This document shows positions 1-10,527 of a stretch of DNA of 64,000 nt, one piece after another. The translations under genes were made by a program, and so were the position numbers. This stretch comes from Cylindrodendrum hubeiense (taxonomy: Eukaryota; Ascomycota; Sordariomycetes; Hypocreales; Nectriaceae): the NCBI GenBank assembly GCA_014621425.1, contig JAANBB010000091.1, forward strand, positions 48,475 to 112,474. The letters run 5' to 3'. Within the stretch, counting starts at the first letter, position 1. The number at the start of each line of letters is the position of its first letter. The notes under the pieces are model-generated. The model had not been told where the DNA came from. It ran no database searches and saw only the letters and a program-made list of their open reading frames with translations.

Positions 1-571
1 ATAACTTGCTTTGTTGGCTTTGAATAGATCAGGATCGTCAGCTTTGGTGCGTACTGCCTCATGGAACCGGGCCCATTTCGCTTTGTCCTTGGCAGCAATA
101 CCCTTCGCCATTTGGGATAGCGAGTCTGCGTTGGCCCCAGGAGAGTGCTCTTTCCAGTGGAGGTTGGAAACGGTGTTGAAGTGACGCAGGAGAGATCTCT
201 GCTGCCCACTTGTGCCCTGGTCCAAATTTCCCAAGTCGATCAACTCTGGTCCGACCACTTCCGATTGAAGAAGGTTACGCAATTCCCTTTTCCATGGGAA
301 CAACCGACAGACAAGATTGTTGCCAACTTTGCGCTTGAGTCTGAGGGCAGCGTCATCCACAAGTTTGTTTTGCGGAGCTAGCCAAGCGACTCGGCTATCA
401 GTTGTCACAGCGTCGGGCACCGCGTCCTCTGCTGGATCATCTTCTTGCCATTGGGGGGCAAACTCTCCCTCCCCAGCGGCCCATTCGTCTTGGTTGACCT
501 GAGAAGCAACATCTCCCTTCTCAGTGCCCCAAACGTCCTGCTTGGCCTTGGAGGCAACGTCTCCACTGGAC
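1..571 (-). CDS. Partial gene of unknown function running off the left edge
   Basis: On the minus strand one frame stays open from 571 to the window edge (190 codons) and is preceded by a plausible intron (572-618, GTATGT...TTTATAG with a CTAAC branch site). The product is hydrophilic. It starts with an imperfect tandem repeat (GDVASKAKQDVW followed by GDVASQVNQDEW), then a basic, helix-rich part containing RLKRKVGNNLVCRLFPWKRE and KAKWARFHEAVRTKADDP. I do not recognise a domain. The 5' end does not resolve: the exon upstream of the intron has no ATG in the required phase because a TAG closes that frame near 641. Either the start exon is missed or the gene is damaged. The C-terminal part lies outside the window. 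Confidence 0.45.
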
Positions 572-619
572 CTATAAATGTTAGAGACTGAAGCGACTCC
601 AAGGCGTGACGGACATACC

Positions 620-2713
620 GATTTCTGGACCATATATATACCTAAAGGCGCCATTACTGATGCGCGCAACGCACATCTGGCAGGGCCGCTGCCGAGGGGG
701 CGACTCTCCGTGTGAGGGAGAATATAAATATGAGATAAAATATATTTTGAAGGTTGCAGGGTGAAAGAGAAGAAAAAAAAGAAGGGGGCAGCGGAGGCAG
801 CGGAGTTGATTTAGCTGTGGGGCCGTGATTCACGGCCGGAAGCCGGTGAGGCCGATCCCGAATGACAGTGAGTCAAGGCCGGGAGTAGACGGGCCGAGCG
901 CAGGTGGCTAAAGCATTAAGGTCCGTAATACAACATACGAGGACCCGGGGCGAGGCCGCCCCAGGTTAGAATAGGCCTACGGAGAGAGTAGGCATGAGCC
1001 GGGTGTGGAGCCGATATTGGTCAAGGGAGCACAATAGTTCAAGAAGTGGAAGGTTTTATCCGAATAGAAAGAGCAGGTTCGACTACACACAGTATCTGGA
1101 TTCAACCGATGACTCGGCCAAAATCACTACTCCATGTCACAACCAGGAGACCTAACACTCGTCTCTTCTGCATGCATAAACTTGGGATGTTGTATTGGGG
1201 CTTTTCTACTTGGTCATTCGTGCCTGGCTTTCCCCATGTTAGTCGCGATGAACTGTTTGTAACACATTATTGAGAAAGATCGAGTTATTTAATATTTGAT
1301 TAGAGATACAATAATCAACAGGTAATGCAACAGACATTTCTTTTCCGGCAAATAGCATACATTCTATGAGTACCTTGAATCCAAGTGATTTTTGTGGCGT
1401 ACACTCACAACAGTTTGTGAAGCAGATCGCCGTTGGAAGGGTGATACTTTTGGTGCAGCCGCTGATGAGGGTGTCATCTACTAGAACGAGAGTGGGTTCC
1501 CAATAGGGACCAGAGAGAGAACCGATATGATTCAACTTCCATTCAACGGTGGTTGAACATCTATTCCGACAAGAGCAGCAGAGGACTTATCAACTCAATA
1601 TGACTAACTGAATGAGTCCCGGTTTTAGTATTTCATCAAATTTTCAGCATCTCAGCCGTCCACTATTTTTTATCCGAGATGCGGAAGTGTTGCACGACCA
1701 AGTGAAGATATCTCACTAGCCGCCTCACACCTAATTCCTAGCTTTGGCTGAGACCCGCACAATTTGACCTTTTGCTTCATTCTCACGAGACAAGACACTT
1801 GCCATGGTTAACAAGCGAAGATTTCCCCAGCTAAGATATTTTGTCGGTACGAGATACCATTAATGTACACCACACCCACCCATCTTCAGGAAGAGATGGT
1901 CCTTAAGAGAGAAAACAGGGAGAAACAAGGGACATCATCAGCCTTACGGCTTTTGGTGCAATACATGCGTGTCACTTAAAATCGGCCTCAGAGCATTTTT
2001 CTCGTTTGAACTCTGGGAACCCCATCTCGACAACGACGTGTTCAGGTCGAACTCGGAAGTTATGATTTATTAACTATGCCGAGCGGTTTAGGTTCGTCAA
2101 CGATGAGTTTTGTGGATTTGGAGCACGCTTCTATTCCAGTGTGGGGGTGGCGGAGGAGGGACCCGAAGTCGCGCGTAATCATTCGGGGGTGGATGGCAAG
2201 TGGACATTGGCATAATACGAGGAGTTTGAAGGTCAATTGGCTCTCCTTAGGAGAAAATGAGGGCACCAATTGGCACTACGATACGTGACAGGGCGGCTCT
2301 TGGGCACCGGTCACAACGGAATCATCGACTGGATGGCAAGTCAGGGCGAAGCCCACTGCAAGATCAGTAGATGTACTGGGAGATGAGGAGAATTATGGTT
2401 GGAAGTTATTCATTGATTTCATACTACATCGATCATCATAGTTGCCAAAAATGAATAAGTACAAATATACTCGTGTGAACCGCTGAATAGAAGTCCCCAT
2501 GAAACCCGCAAAGATAACTCCAGTTCGGCTGGAAAGCGAGCGTTTGATCCTGGCGACGCACTGACCCATGCCCGCTAAGTATCCAGCCCCACTTTATAAC
2601 TGGGGACCCAAAGGGTGATTAAGTGGTTGCAAAAATTCCCGCAACCCCGTATAAATGAATAAATCTGAGACCACCACAACAAGATCTTGCAACGACAACG
2701 CAAGATCAGCATC
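620..2713. other. Gene-poor stretch, no supported gene
   Basis: About 2.1 kb between the partial left gene and tRNA-Val. The reading frames here are short, lack splice signals and match no family I recognise. Part of 710-790 is A/T- and purine-rich and could be the promoter of the left gene. Confidence 0.4.
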
Positions 2714-2796
2714 GGTTGAATGGTCTAGTGGTTATGACGATCGCCTCACATTAATGAGCCCGCGATAGGTCTCGGGTTCGACCCCCGGTTCGACCT
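2714..2796 (+). tRNA. tRNA-Val (anticodon CAC) with a 10-bp intron
   Basis: A full cloverleaf can be drawn. The acceptor stem is 2714-2720 with 2789-2795 (one G-T pair) and the discriminator is T at 2796. The D arm is 2723-2738. The anticodon stem is 2740-2744 with 2762-2766, and the anticodon CAC lies at 2747-2749 after T33. The T arm is 2772-2788 with loop TTCGACC. Ten extra bases (about 2751-2760) sit one base 3' of the anticodon, where eukaryotic tRNA introns lie. The intron TGAG can pair with CTCA across the anticodon, the expected pre-tRNA helix. Confidence 0.88.
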
Positions 2797-5249
2797 GATT
2801 GTTTACATTCTTTTTGTCGGATTCATGAGTGCTTCGTCCATGATTTGTTTCACTTTGGGACTCGAGTTTTTGGCCAGAGTACGTCACTCCTGCCGCCTGG
2901 AGAGCACTGTACTGTACCTTTTTGGACTAGCACAAGCGGGGTAAGATTTCCTTTTCTGGGTAGCCCTGATTTCCATCTCGAACTCTTGGTGCCTTCGACT
3001 ACACAACATCCCGACTCAGACCATCATGAACATTCTGGCCGAGTAACGTGTAATTACTTCAGGTCACAACTAGGATAATTTTGTAGTTGAATTCCTATTG
3101 TCTTTCTCATCAGCCGTTTGATCCATGGCATGGCTACGTGAGACCTGCGGAGTAGCTAGATGACAGCCTTCCTTCGCCCCACCAGCGGCTCACATGCCAG
3201 CCAAATAGTAGTAAGGGTGTCACTGGGGAATGAGACCCATAACCCACAGTAATGCAGACAGAACCAGGATTGTGTGAGAGAGGTAGGAAGCCACAGCAGT
3301 GAGCGGTGACAGCGCGCAAGACCCGCAACAAGTAGTCCCTGTCTGTCTCCACCAGGAATCGACACGCTACATATCATAAGTCTTAGACAAGTCCGAGGAA
3401 GCGATACGGAAGAGAGGCACGTAATGGTTCTGTGGCTGGTTACCACTGTACCATAATAAATTTTATCCAAAGGGAGGGGGCGCGAGAGAGGTTTATCAAC
3501 GTTAAGCCATCGGAGGGCTGGTTCCGTTTGATCTCTGCCTTGTCGCATTAGCGCTGTGACCCCTGTAGCCGATGACGGGAGATCCGTTCATTTACGATGA
3601 AAGATTGGAACATGAGAACCCCCAAATATGATTTCGGGTCTATTCTCTGCCGTCATGGCCCAGGACATCTGATGCAATGAGCAGTAACTGTGATGCTAAT
3701 GCCGTGGATGATGAAAAGTTTCACTACTGAAGTGGGGCCATTTACCGCTTTGGGCACGGAAGCCGGAGGACAAGTGGGGCCGGGGTTCGGAGGTCTGTTA
3801 GCGGGGAGGTCTACAGCTGGAGGGGCGGGAAGATGATGGATCATCGATCATCATCATCGGGGACACTTAAGTGGAGGAACAGGACCTGCCCTAGCCCTCT
3901 CAAGCCGCTGAGCTATCTTTGATTCTGTACTATCTGTATTAATCGTCCTTTTCCCTCAAGACATTGCCGCTCTTAGCTCGCCCAAGTCTTCAAGGGAGAC
4001 TTTCTGACGACACTTGCTAGAGGGGTCTTCCGTGGGTGGGCAACTACTTGGGGGTTGTCTTACAACCCCTTTTCCGCCGCTTCACTACCTATTCGGAACA
4101 CCAGGAACCGCCCCCATTCACGGCGATAGCCCTAAATGGCATTAATGCACCCTACCTCTATCCCATGCCTAAGTTCAAGTCGTTGGTTTGGGTTTTCTGT
4201 AATGTGTCCTAGCTTCCAACGATGCGTCTTGCTATGTCCTGTCTCAAAACCTGTTTCGGAGCCACTGGCCTTTAGTGCTCGCCTGGTTGCATGAGAATAT
4301 TGACTGTATTCACTGCATGGTTAGGTTAGTGTCAAAATCTTACTCGTCGTGATACATGAATCCAGGACAATCGCGGGACTGGATTTGTTTGCTTTCATGT
4401 AAATGCGTTCAAAGGGTGATGTAGAAAAGGGCAGTCCAGATTTACATTGCTAGACATCAATGACAAATCGAGACTTTGAACAAGTTTAATAGTAGCCGTT
4501 TAACATATTGACTTCAATTTGGAACTATCCGGTTCACAGATTGCGGCTTAGTGGCGGAGTGTTGTTGTGATTGGACTTACGGAGGGCTAACAATTCCCAA
4601 GACTCGCCCTTCCCAAACCGATCCTCCTACTTGGTAAATACTGGACCTCGGCGACGAAAGTAAAGTCACATGGGAGAGAAAACTTCATGGCTTCATGGAT
4701 GGATGCTCCCAAACGGTTGCGAATGGGAATTTTGTGAGAACTTCGAATGAGTCTCGCTTGAGATGGTGCAAGCTTCTGGATAATCGCGGCAGAATATCTA
4801 ATCTCGTGCTGTCGACTAGATGCAGCATGAACCCTGGTATCCAGCGAGTTGGTATCCCTCTCCATTTTCATGGGCAGAAACGCTCACCGGGCAAAACCAA
4901 TCCAACCCACCAACAGAAGCTCGCGTAGGATAGCGTATTTGGTCTCAACAAAAGTCCGGGTAATGGAATAGCAAAAACAACCAAGCAAGCCATTGACAAT
5001 TGAATATTGGTCGGGTGTGATCATATAGCAAGAAGAGAAGTCATCAAATAATGGGGCAAGAGTATTGACAATTAAAGGCTGCAGCATCAGCTGGACCGGA
5101 GCCCAAGATAGTATAAAAAAATGTCTGGCAAGATGCCCTATAAAAGAGAGAGTCCGGCACTGCCTTAAATATTCCCAGTAGCTCGCATAGTTCACGTTTC
5201 ATACCTGGCCAGGCTACTAAAGCCACCCAACAGCTATGCGCTTGGACTT
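2797..5249. other. Gene-poor stretch, no supported gene
   Basis: About 2.4 kb with only short reading frames on both strands. None shows a domain, signal peptide or coherent exon chain. I see no clear repeat inside it. Confidence 0.4.
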
Positions 5250-6412
5250 TCACTCGTGTTGCTCGGTGGCTCTGACCTCCGACTGCTTCTTGTCCTGAGC
5301 ACTCTTGGCCAGGCTCAGTTCTCGAACTACATTGTCTAATTGATAAGTTCGTCCGCCTTCAAAACTTGGCGTCATTGGCTGTGGACGAGGACAGTTTCTA
5401 GCCGCGTGTGCGTCAGGAAGATTCGATGAGTGGCAGTTGGTGCATTGCAACTTGACCATGCAAGTCTCTTGGCGATGACTAGGCTGCGCACATCAATCGT
5501 AGAATGTTCCCCGGTTGATCTTTTTACCGACTCTGACAAATCCTTGTTGTTCTTTGATAAAATCAAAGAGAGCTTGCAGATGGCCTTTTCGCTTGAAGAC
5601 ATCTGGATCGCCGACAACTTGAGCCAGGCGGGCGTTCGTGGTCATCACAGCCACTCTGTGCCAGTCATTGAGGAATCCTTCCTCGTGTGTACGGACAAGA
5701 TCAATGATGACGGCGTTTGTCTCATGACAGGGCGAGTTGTCGATATAGTTCGGACAGATACGAATCCTTGGGGAACTTCTGATGAATCCGGCTTTTTTAA
5801 CCCCGCCATGTATTCGAACTTCTGTTGCAGGTAGCCAGTGAGGGTAAGGATGGTTCCCTTCTGTACATCCAGCGGCTTCTTTGTGCGAGAGTCGACGGCG
5901 TTCTGCATTGGGCTGTCACGATAGAGAGCTGCGACAAGTTCTCTCACGAAGCGCCCATTCACCTGGTTGACGTACGATGTACCAATGCGATTCTCCGTAG
6001 AGTCGGCAACATGGAAGAAAATGGAGCTGACCTGGAGCTTTGGCGAGAATCTGCGAAGCCAGTCCATCATTCGACTTGTCGCTGCATTGGGCTTCCGGTG
6101 CTTGACATCCATCTCCTCGCGATAGAAACGACCATTGGGCTTCTGGTGCTTGACATCCATCTCCTCGCGGTAGAAACGATCATTGGGCCACATAGCGACC
6201 GATCCCATTGCCCGATGGTTCAAGTTCAATGCGATATCAAACTTTCCAACTGCACTGACGTGGGAAAAGTAGCTGGTCGAGCGTTGGGGGCCAAAGATGC
6301 CACGGAATCCGGCTTGCTTCTCTGCAAAGGCCTTGCTTGACCTTGCGTTCGAGAGCGCGATGACCCCCTCAAGTCGAGAATGTCTTGGCCTCAAGAACAT
6401 TCGACTTCTCAA
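5250..6412 (-). pseudogene. Decayed UPF1/NAM7-type superfamily 1 helicase, C-terminal part with zinc knuckle
   Basis: Read on the minus strand, this resembles the C-terminal RecA-like half of fungal UPF1/NAM7-type (AAA_12) helicases: GTSYVNQVNGRFVRELVAAL, KGTILTLTGYLQQKFEYM, then GFVSVRTI. The frame then shifts at about 5741-5748 (an apparent extra AT), and IDNSPCHETNAVIIDLVRT, EEGFLNDWHRVAVMTTNARL and GDPDVFKRKGHLQALFDFI continue in the next frame. After about 55 further codons an in-frame TGA (5493-5495) interrupts it. The same frame then gives a CCHC-like knuckle, CTNCHSSNLPDAHAARNC, and stops at 5250. Walker A/B and the first RecA domain are missing. The first ~30 codons (6316-6412) are related to 10244-10345 of another gene, so the 5' end is chimeric. 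A 45-bp in-frame tandem duplication (RFYREEMDVKH twice) lies at about 6095-6180. The frameshift, the stop and the 5' truncation argue for a relic. Confidence 0.75.
6095..6182 (-). repeat. 45-bp tandem duplication inside the helicase relic
   Basis: Two adjacent copies of about 45 bp differ by a few bases. They duplicate 15 codons in frame, so RFYREEMDVKHQKP is followed by RFYREEMDVKHRKP. Confidence 0.85.
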
Positions 6413-6949
6413 TCTGAAGAGTTTATATAAATCTAGGCAATCTTTGTGTTAGCGAGAACAAGCCTCTGAAAGGTCGAATAAATGTCGCCTTACATTACTC
6501 GATGAAGGTTGATGTTAGGCATATATAATACCATCGGGCGCAGCGCGCGACTCGACATCTGCCCAGGTCAGCAATGAACAGGTAGCGAGAAGGGAATCAA
6601 GTACCTTGCTATAATAGCGATAATAAAATAAAAGAGACAAAGAAGAGAAGACAGCAGGCCATACTTATATCTGTCCAGATTTAGTACAGCGCAAGAGAAG
6701 TGAGTACGCGGCGACTAGCAGGGAGCACTTACAATAAGAGATGAAGTGAAGTGATGAAGAAGAGAAAAGAAGTGAGTAAGAAAGACGAGGGAGGCGAAGA
6801 CTTTATACCTCGGGCGTCGAGGAGGTTGATTCACTGATTCAATGTGCGCACAAACGGCGAAGTGGATTCGGCACGCAAGCAACAATGAATCACGACCGCA
6901 ACAAACAATGAATAACAAACGAGTATTGCCATTCGCACACATCCGTGTA

Positions 6950-7255
6950 CAGCTATTTCAGAAGATAATTACCCGCAATGTACCAGATATAGCATTTAAG
7001 CAGGGAAATCCAGGAAGGCCAACTATTAGCATTTATTCATCCTAATTACATTTTATTTTAGTTATTTATTCCCTAATACTACCTTTTATTTTAGTGATTT
7101 ATTCCCTAATGGTGAAAAGTTGCCTTTATGTTAAGGGTGCATACACACATGATGTAGCTAAGATTTAGGTGCTAAAATTGTATCTGTGTGCGAGTGGCAA
7201 CCTGCATGTGCGAGTAGCAATACTCTAGCAAACGGAGCAACAGGGAATCACGGCG
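6950..7255 (+). repeat. Left arm of an inverted repeat pair (partner 11500-11745)
   Basis: The segment carrying AGCATTTATTCATCCT, TTTATTCCCTAATACT, TTTAGGTGCT and GCAACCTGCAT is matched in the same order by the reverse complement of 11500-11745. Similarity is strong but imperfect, and the left arm has an internal duplication of the TTATTCCCTAAT motif. It could be the terminal inverted repeat of a composite element or one of two opposed MITE-like copies. No target-site duplication could be assigned. Confidence 0.7.
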
Positions 7256-7429
7256 AGGCGGATTTGGCATCAAAGCTACAGTGAATCATGACCAATACCG
7301 ACAGCAAATAACAGCCGGAGTGACAGCATGTCACGGCCTGGATAACTGGGGCCGGGTCGTGGCCAAACCCTCCATCCCACTGAGATCGACAAAACAGGCC
7401 CTACACGCAGAATCTAATAATACCTCACG

Positions 7430-7745
7430 TCAGCTCTTTGAGTGAAAGAGCAGATCGAGCAGTGGGCTGAGACGCCAGGAAGGATATGGGTGGTGAGAAC
7501 TGGTATGCTCTGAAGTTGATGAGGAGAAACTTGTCACTACGTTATGTGTTTTGAGTGAACGGAGGGTATCCACCTGCTGGTCGAAATGGCAACGCTTGGG
7601 TCTTTACTGTGATGTTTGTAGTCAATTGTGTCAACTGCAGAATGCAGGAGTTTGCATTCATGTGGTTACTGCTAGGAGGAGTGGTGATACCTCAACTATG
7701 TAGGTGCAGGATAACTAGCTGATACCGGCACCGTATAGAATACCT
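7430..7745. repeat. Dispersed repeat with relatives at 8838-9035 and 10655-10795
   Basis: About 7560-7745 matches 8838-9035 in direct orientation and order, sharing TCAATTGTGTCAACTGCAG and AGCTGATACCGGCACCGTA. The part before it, 7430-7560, resembles 10655-10795, the upstream region of the gene at 9772-10527 (shared AGTGGGCTGAG.CGCCAGGAAGGA and TATGCTCTGAAG.TGATGA). Confidence 0.75.
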
Positions 7746-8039
7746 GGCGGGATATTGTACAACAGTACTGTTGGATAGAGGTGGAGAGAAGAGGTTGGGG
7801 GAAAAGAGAAAAACTGGCGAGCTCTGAGGCGAGTGAAGTTTTTGATTTGGCACGATTGCGAGAGAATTGTGCGTCAGCTGGCCAGGCAGCTGTGATGAAA
7901 ATTCTGCACTGAGTGCGGATGAATTGTGCGCCTGGCGTTTGTCGTGCGCTGTTGTCTTGACAGCTGCGCGCCAGCTGCAAGGACGGTTGATGCGAGTGAT
8001 GAGTGATTGAATTGTGTCGGTTGATTTCCTTGGCAGTGT

Positions 8040-8522
8040 AAGGAACCTGATTTTGGAGTCCAATAGTTGTGAGAATACCTGAATGGATGACAGACAGCGA
8101 CGGGAAGATATTGTAGGTTCTAGCCGCACCCTGGGTGGGAAACAACGGCAGCTAGGGGGAGGATATTCACGCGCTGCGCTGCGTTGCGCGTGCCTCACCT
8201 TCTGTGGAGTTCCAGCAGAAGTCAACAAAGACGCAGTAGCGCTGTCTTTGCAGTGTGTTGTTTTGTCGTCACTGTGTGCTGTTTAAGGAACCTGATTTTG
8301 GAGTCCGATAGTTGTGAGAATACCTGAATGGATGACAGACAGCGAGGGGGAGAGATTGTTGGTCCTGGCCGCAACCCTGAATGGGAAATAACGGCAGCTT
8401 GGGGAGGATATCCACGCGCTGCGCTGCGCGTGCCTCACCTTCTGTGGAGTTCCAGCAGAAGCCAACAAAGACGAAATAGCGCTGTCTTTGCCGTGTGTTG
8501 TTTTGTCGCCACTGTGTGCTGT
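8040..8522 (+). repeat. Two tandem copies of a ~243-bp unit
   Basis: Copy 1 runs 8040-8284 and copy 2 runs 8285-8522. Both start AAGGAACCTGATTTTGGAGT and end near CACTGTGTGCTGT. They differ by scattered substitutions and a few small indels, for example GCGCTGCGCTGCGTTGCGCG versus GCGCTGCGCTGCGCG. No functional reading frame is preserved across both copies. Confidence 0.9.
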
Positions 8523-8837
8523 GTCTTCGTTCAAAGCGTCGCCATGTTCGCTTCTGTCGTTGATCGTAGTGTACTCGAGACTGTCTAGTCACTGACTTGA
8601 AGCCTCCATTCACCAAATCATCAGGTGCGGTGTCGAACGTGTTTCGGGAAGAATGAGCTTCTCTCGAATGGATGAGATGTCTGCGAGTCGTTCCGCTGGA
8701 AATAGAAACCTGTGATAAATGGTCAGCCTTCGAGGTTAGTTCCATGAGTTGAGTTTGGCTCAATACCAACGGTTGATATCCTGAATCAATGGACTGGTTG
8801 TCGGCGTTGGCCATGATGAGGTTTGTGTGATGCAAAC

Positions 8838-9035
8838 GGAGGCTACCTGCTGGCTGAGATGGTAACATTTGGACCTTTACTGTGGTGTCTGCGGTCAATT
8901 GTGTCAACTGCAGAGTTCAGGAGTTCGCATTCACGTCAGTTCATGTCAGGAGGAGTGATGAAACCTCCACTCAAGTAGGTGTAGGGCAAATTTAGTGCAG
9001 GATAGCTAGCTGATACCGGCACCGTACAGTATGCC
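8838..9035. repeat. Second copy of the dispersed repeat at 7560-7745
   Basis: Direct-orientation relative of 7560-7745, about 200 bp, with a small insertion near 8980-8995. The copies end at AGCTAGCTGATACCGGCACC (here) and the matching block at 7718-7733. Confidence 0.75.
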
Positions 9036-9327
9036 GCCTCGTTGAATAACCCACTCTCCCAAATCCCCAGTGGCATCAGCGCAGTCTTCCCAATCCCCAG
9101 AAATCAATTCCATCGCATCGACCAAATCCCTTGGCATATCGCCAATTCGAGCACGTCTTCCTACTCTCATAGGTTTGAGTGGCAGTCGATTCTTGGACCT
9201 AATCCTTACCGAGAGTGCAACGTGATAGTCCCGCAAACACCAAATTCCAATCTCACCCCACAAATCTCCGTCTCCACGGTGGTCGCATTAATTGCCCAGC
9301 TTCATCCGTCCAAGGGTGACCCGACCT

Positions 9328-9771
9328 TTAGTTTTCGTCTTTGGGCACGCCGGGCATATCGGCAGTCGCCTGTTGTTCTTTGGCGTCTGTCTGGATTTCG
9401 TGGAGCGCTTTGAGAAGGACGTCGGACGCTTTGCGGAGGACGTCGGACGCTTTATCCATTCTAGCATTTTCCAAGGCGAATTGTTTGTCGTCCCACTGCA
9501 TGCATTGGAGAAGTTCTTGACTGATCACTTCAAGGCGCTGTGCCATAGGGTCATCCAGCTCCTTCACAATATCGGCCAAGTCGTGCAATGGGTTGATCAG
9601 CGTCTCAGACGTTCGGAAGTGTTCGCGGGGAAGTGGTCCATCGACGGTGTACGAATACTCTGTCAAATCGGTGTCGAGGTGTTCGAGCCACTGGGCAACA
9701 AGCTTGTTGTGGTGCATGCCCCAAAAGTAAACCTTGTATTTGACATCCGACGGGAGTACTCGGGCCTTGTG
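9328..9771 (-). pseudogene. In-frame continuation past an amber stop of the 9772-10527 gene
   Basis: Directly after the TAG of the upstream CDS the same frame runs on for 147 codons before its own stop at 9328. The sequence looks protein-like, with VKYKVYFWGMHHNKLVAQWL and then a heptad-rich helical part with a short duplicated unit (KASDVLRKASDVLLKAL, matching the DNA repeat at about 9418-9455). Restoring CAG at the TAG would need only one C-to-T change in a CpA context, the kind made by repeat-induced point mutation. The gene may therefore once have been about 400 codons. Alternatively the stop is genuine and this is unconstrained 3' sequence. No intron of sensible length removes the stop. 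Confidence 0.5.
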
Positions 9772-10527
9772 CTAATCCAGACAACCCAGTATGTCTTCGT
9801 TCAAGGCACTTTGGTCAAACTCGCGCTTCCCAATCTTGTCGAAGACCGTGCAACCAGCTTCCATCACCTCTTCACGACGGACAGTATATTCCTGTTTGGA
9901 GATGGAAACTGGCGTAGAAGGGATCTCAAAATCGTGCCACTGAATCGCTTCCGAGGACGCGGCGAGAATTCCAGGGCAAGGAACCGGTCGGTAAAATACG
10001 AAGCCATCGGGACCGGACTCGTGTCTCTGTTGTTCGAAGTGGCCAATCTTCGAAATCATGAACGGTTTGTCTGTTAACTCGTAGACCTCGAGGGCCAGAG
10101 GCAACCAGTCCCAGAGACCGGATTTGTCAAGCTCGACGGAAACGCAATCTTTTCCGTCGCATTTGACTCGTCGAAGTTCCCTGACAGCCGAAATCACAAG
10201 CATGTCTGTGGCTGGAAGCATGTGTGTGTAGTCAGGAAACAGGGCTCGCTTCTCTTCAAAGGCCTTGACCTTGCTTTCGAAAGCGCGATAGCCCTCCCAA
10301 GTCGAGAATGTCTCGGCCTCGAGAGCATTCGACGTCTCAAGCTTGGCCAACGCTACTTCAAAACATTCTCGATGGTCATCGGGATCGGAATTGATAAGCG
10401 TGAAGACCTCCTTGAGCATAGCTGTCTCAAGGGCCTTTCTCTGCACCTTGCTAAGAGTCTTAGCCAGGGCAGCAGTCATAACGATTTCGGTGAGCTGAGC
10501 TCCCGATCCAACAGCAGGAGTCGCCAT
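9772..10527 (-). CDS. Hypothetical protein, possibly C-terminally truncated
   Basis: Minus-strand CDS of 251 codons from ATG 10527 (CCATGG context) to TAG at 9772-9774. A good intron lies in the leader (10551-10613, GTAAGT...ATACTAAT...AATAG), which is why I prefer this start over the longer frame from 10809. The intron length is a multiple of three, so that frame stays formally open. The product is a mostly alpha-helical, charged protein (ETFSTWEGYRAFESKVKAFE, then KSGLWDWLPLALEVYELTD and EYTVRREEVMEAGCTVFDKI). I recognise no domain, signal peptide or membrane segment. Codons for FESKVKAFEEKRALF are echoed at the start of the helicase relic at 6.3 kb. Confidence 0.6.
   Translation of the reverse strand: MATPAVGSGAQLTEIVMTAALAKTLSKVQRKALETAMLKEVFTLINSDPDDHRECFEVALAKLETSNALEAETFSTWEGYRAFESKVKAFEEKRALFPDYTHMLPATDMLVISAVRELRRVKCDGKDCVSVELDKSGLWDWLPLALEVYELTDKPFMISKIGHFEQQRHESGPDGFVFYRPVPCPGILAASSEAIQWHDFEIPSTPVSISKQEYTVRREEVMEAGCTVFDKIGKREFDQSALNEDILGCLD

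Noticed and set aside
3156..3548. 130-codon minus ORF
   Set aside because: Composition and lack of any motif suggest chance. No intron or promoter signal.
8269..8907. 212-codon minus frame with a plausible N-terminus (MANADNQSIDSGYQPLVLSQ)
   Set aside because: Only about 35-90 codons look protein-like. The rest runs through the tandem repeat. Two alternative frames after a possible intron at 8708 are equally good, so no model is supported.
9006..9263. 85-codon minus frame (RIGDMPRDLVDAMELISGDW)
   Set aside because: Mildly protein-like but out of frame with its upstream neighbour, ending inside a dispersed repeat, without start or splice support. Possibly a gene fragment.
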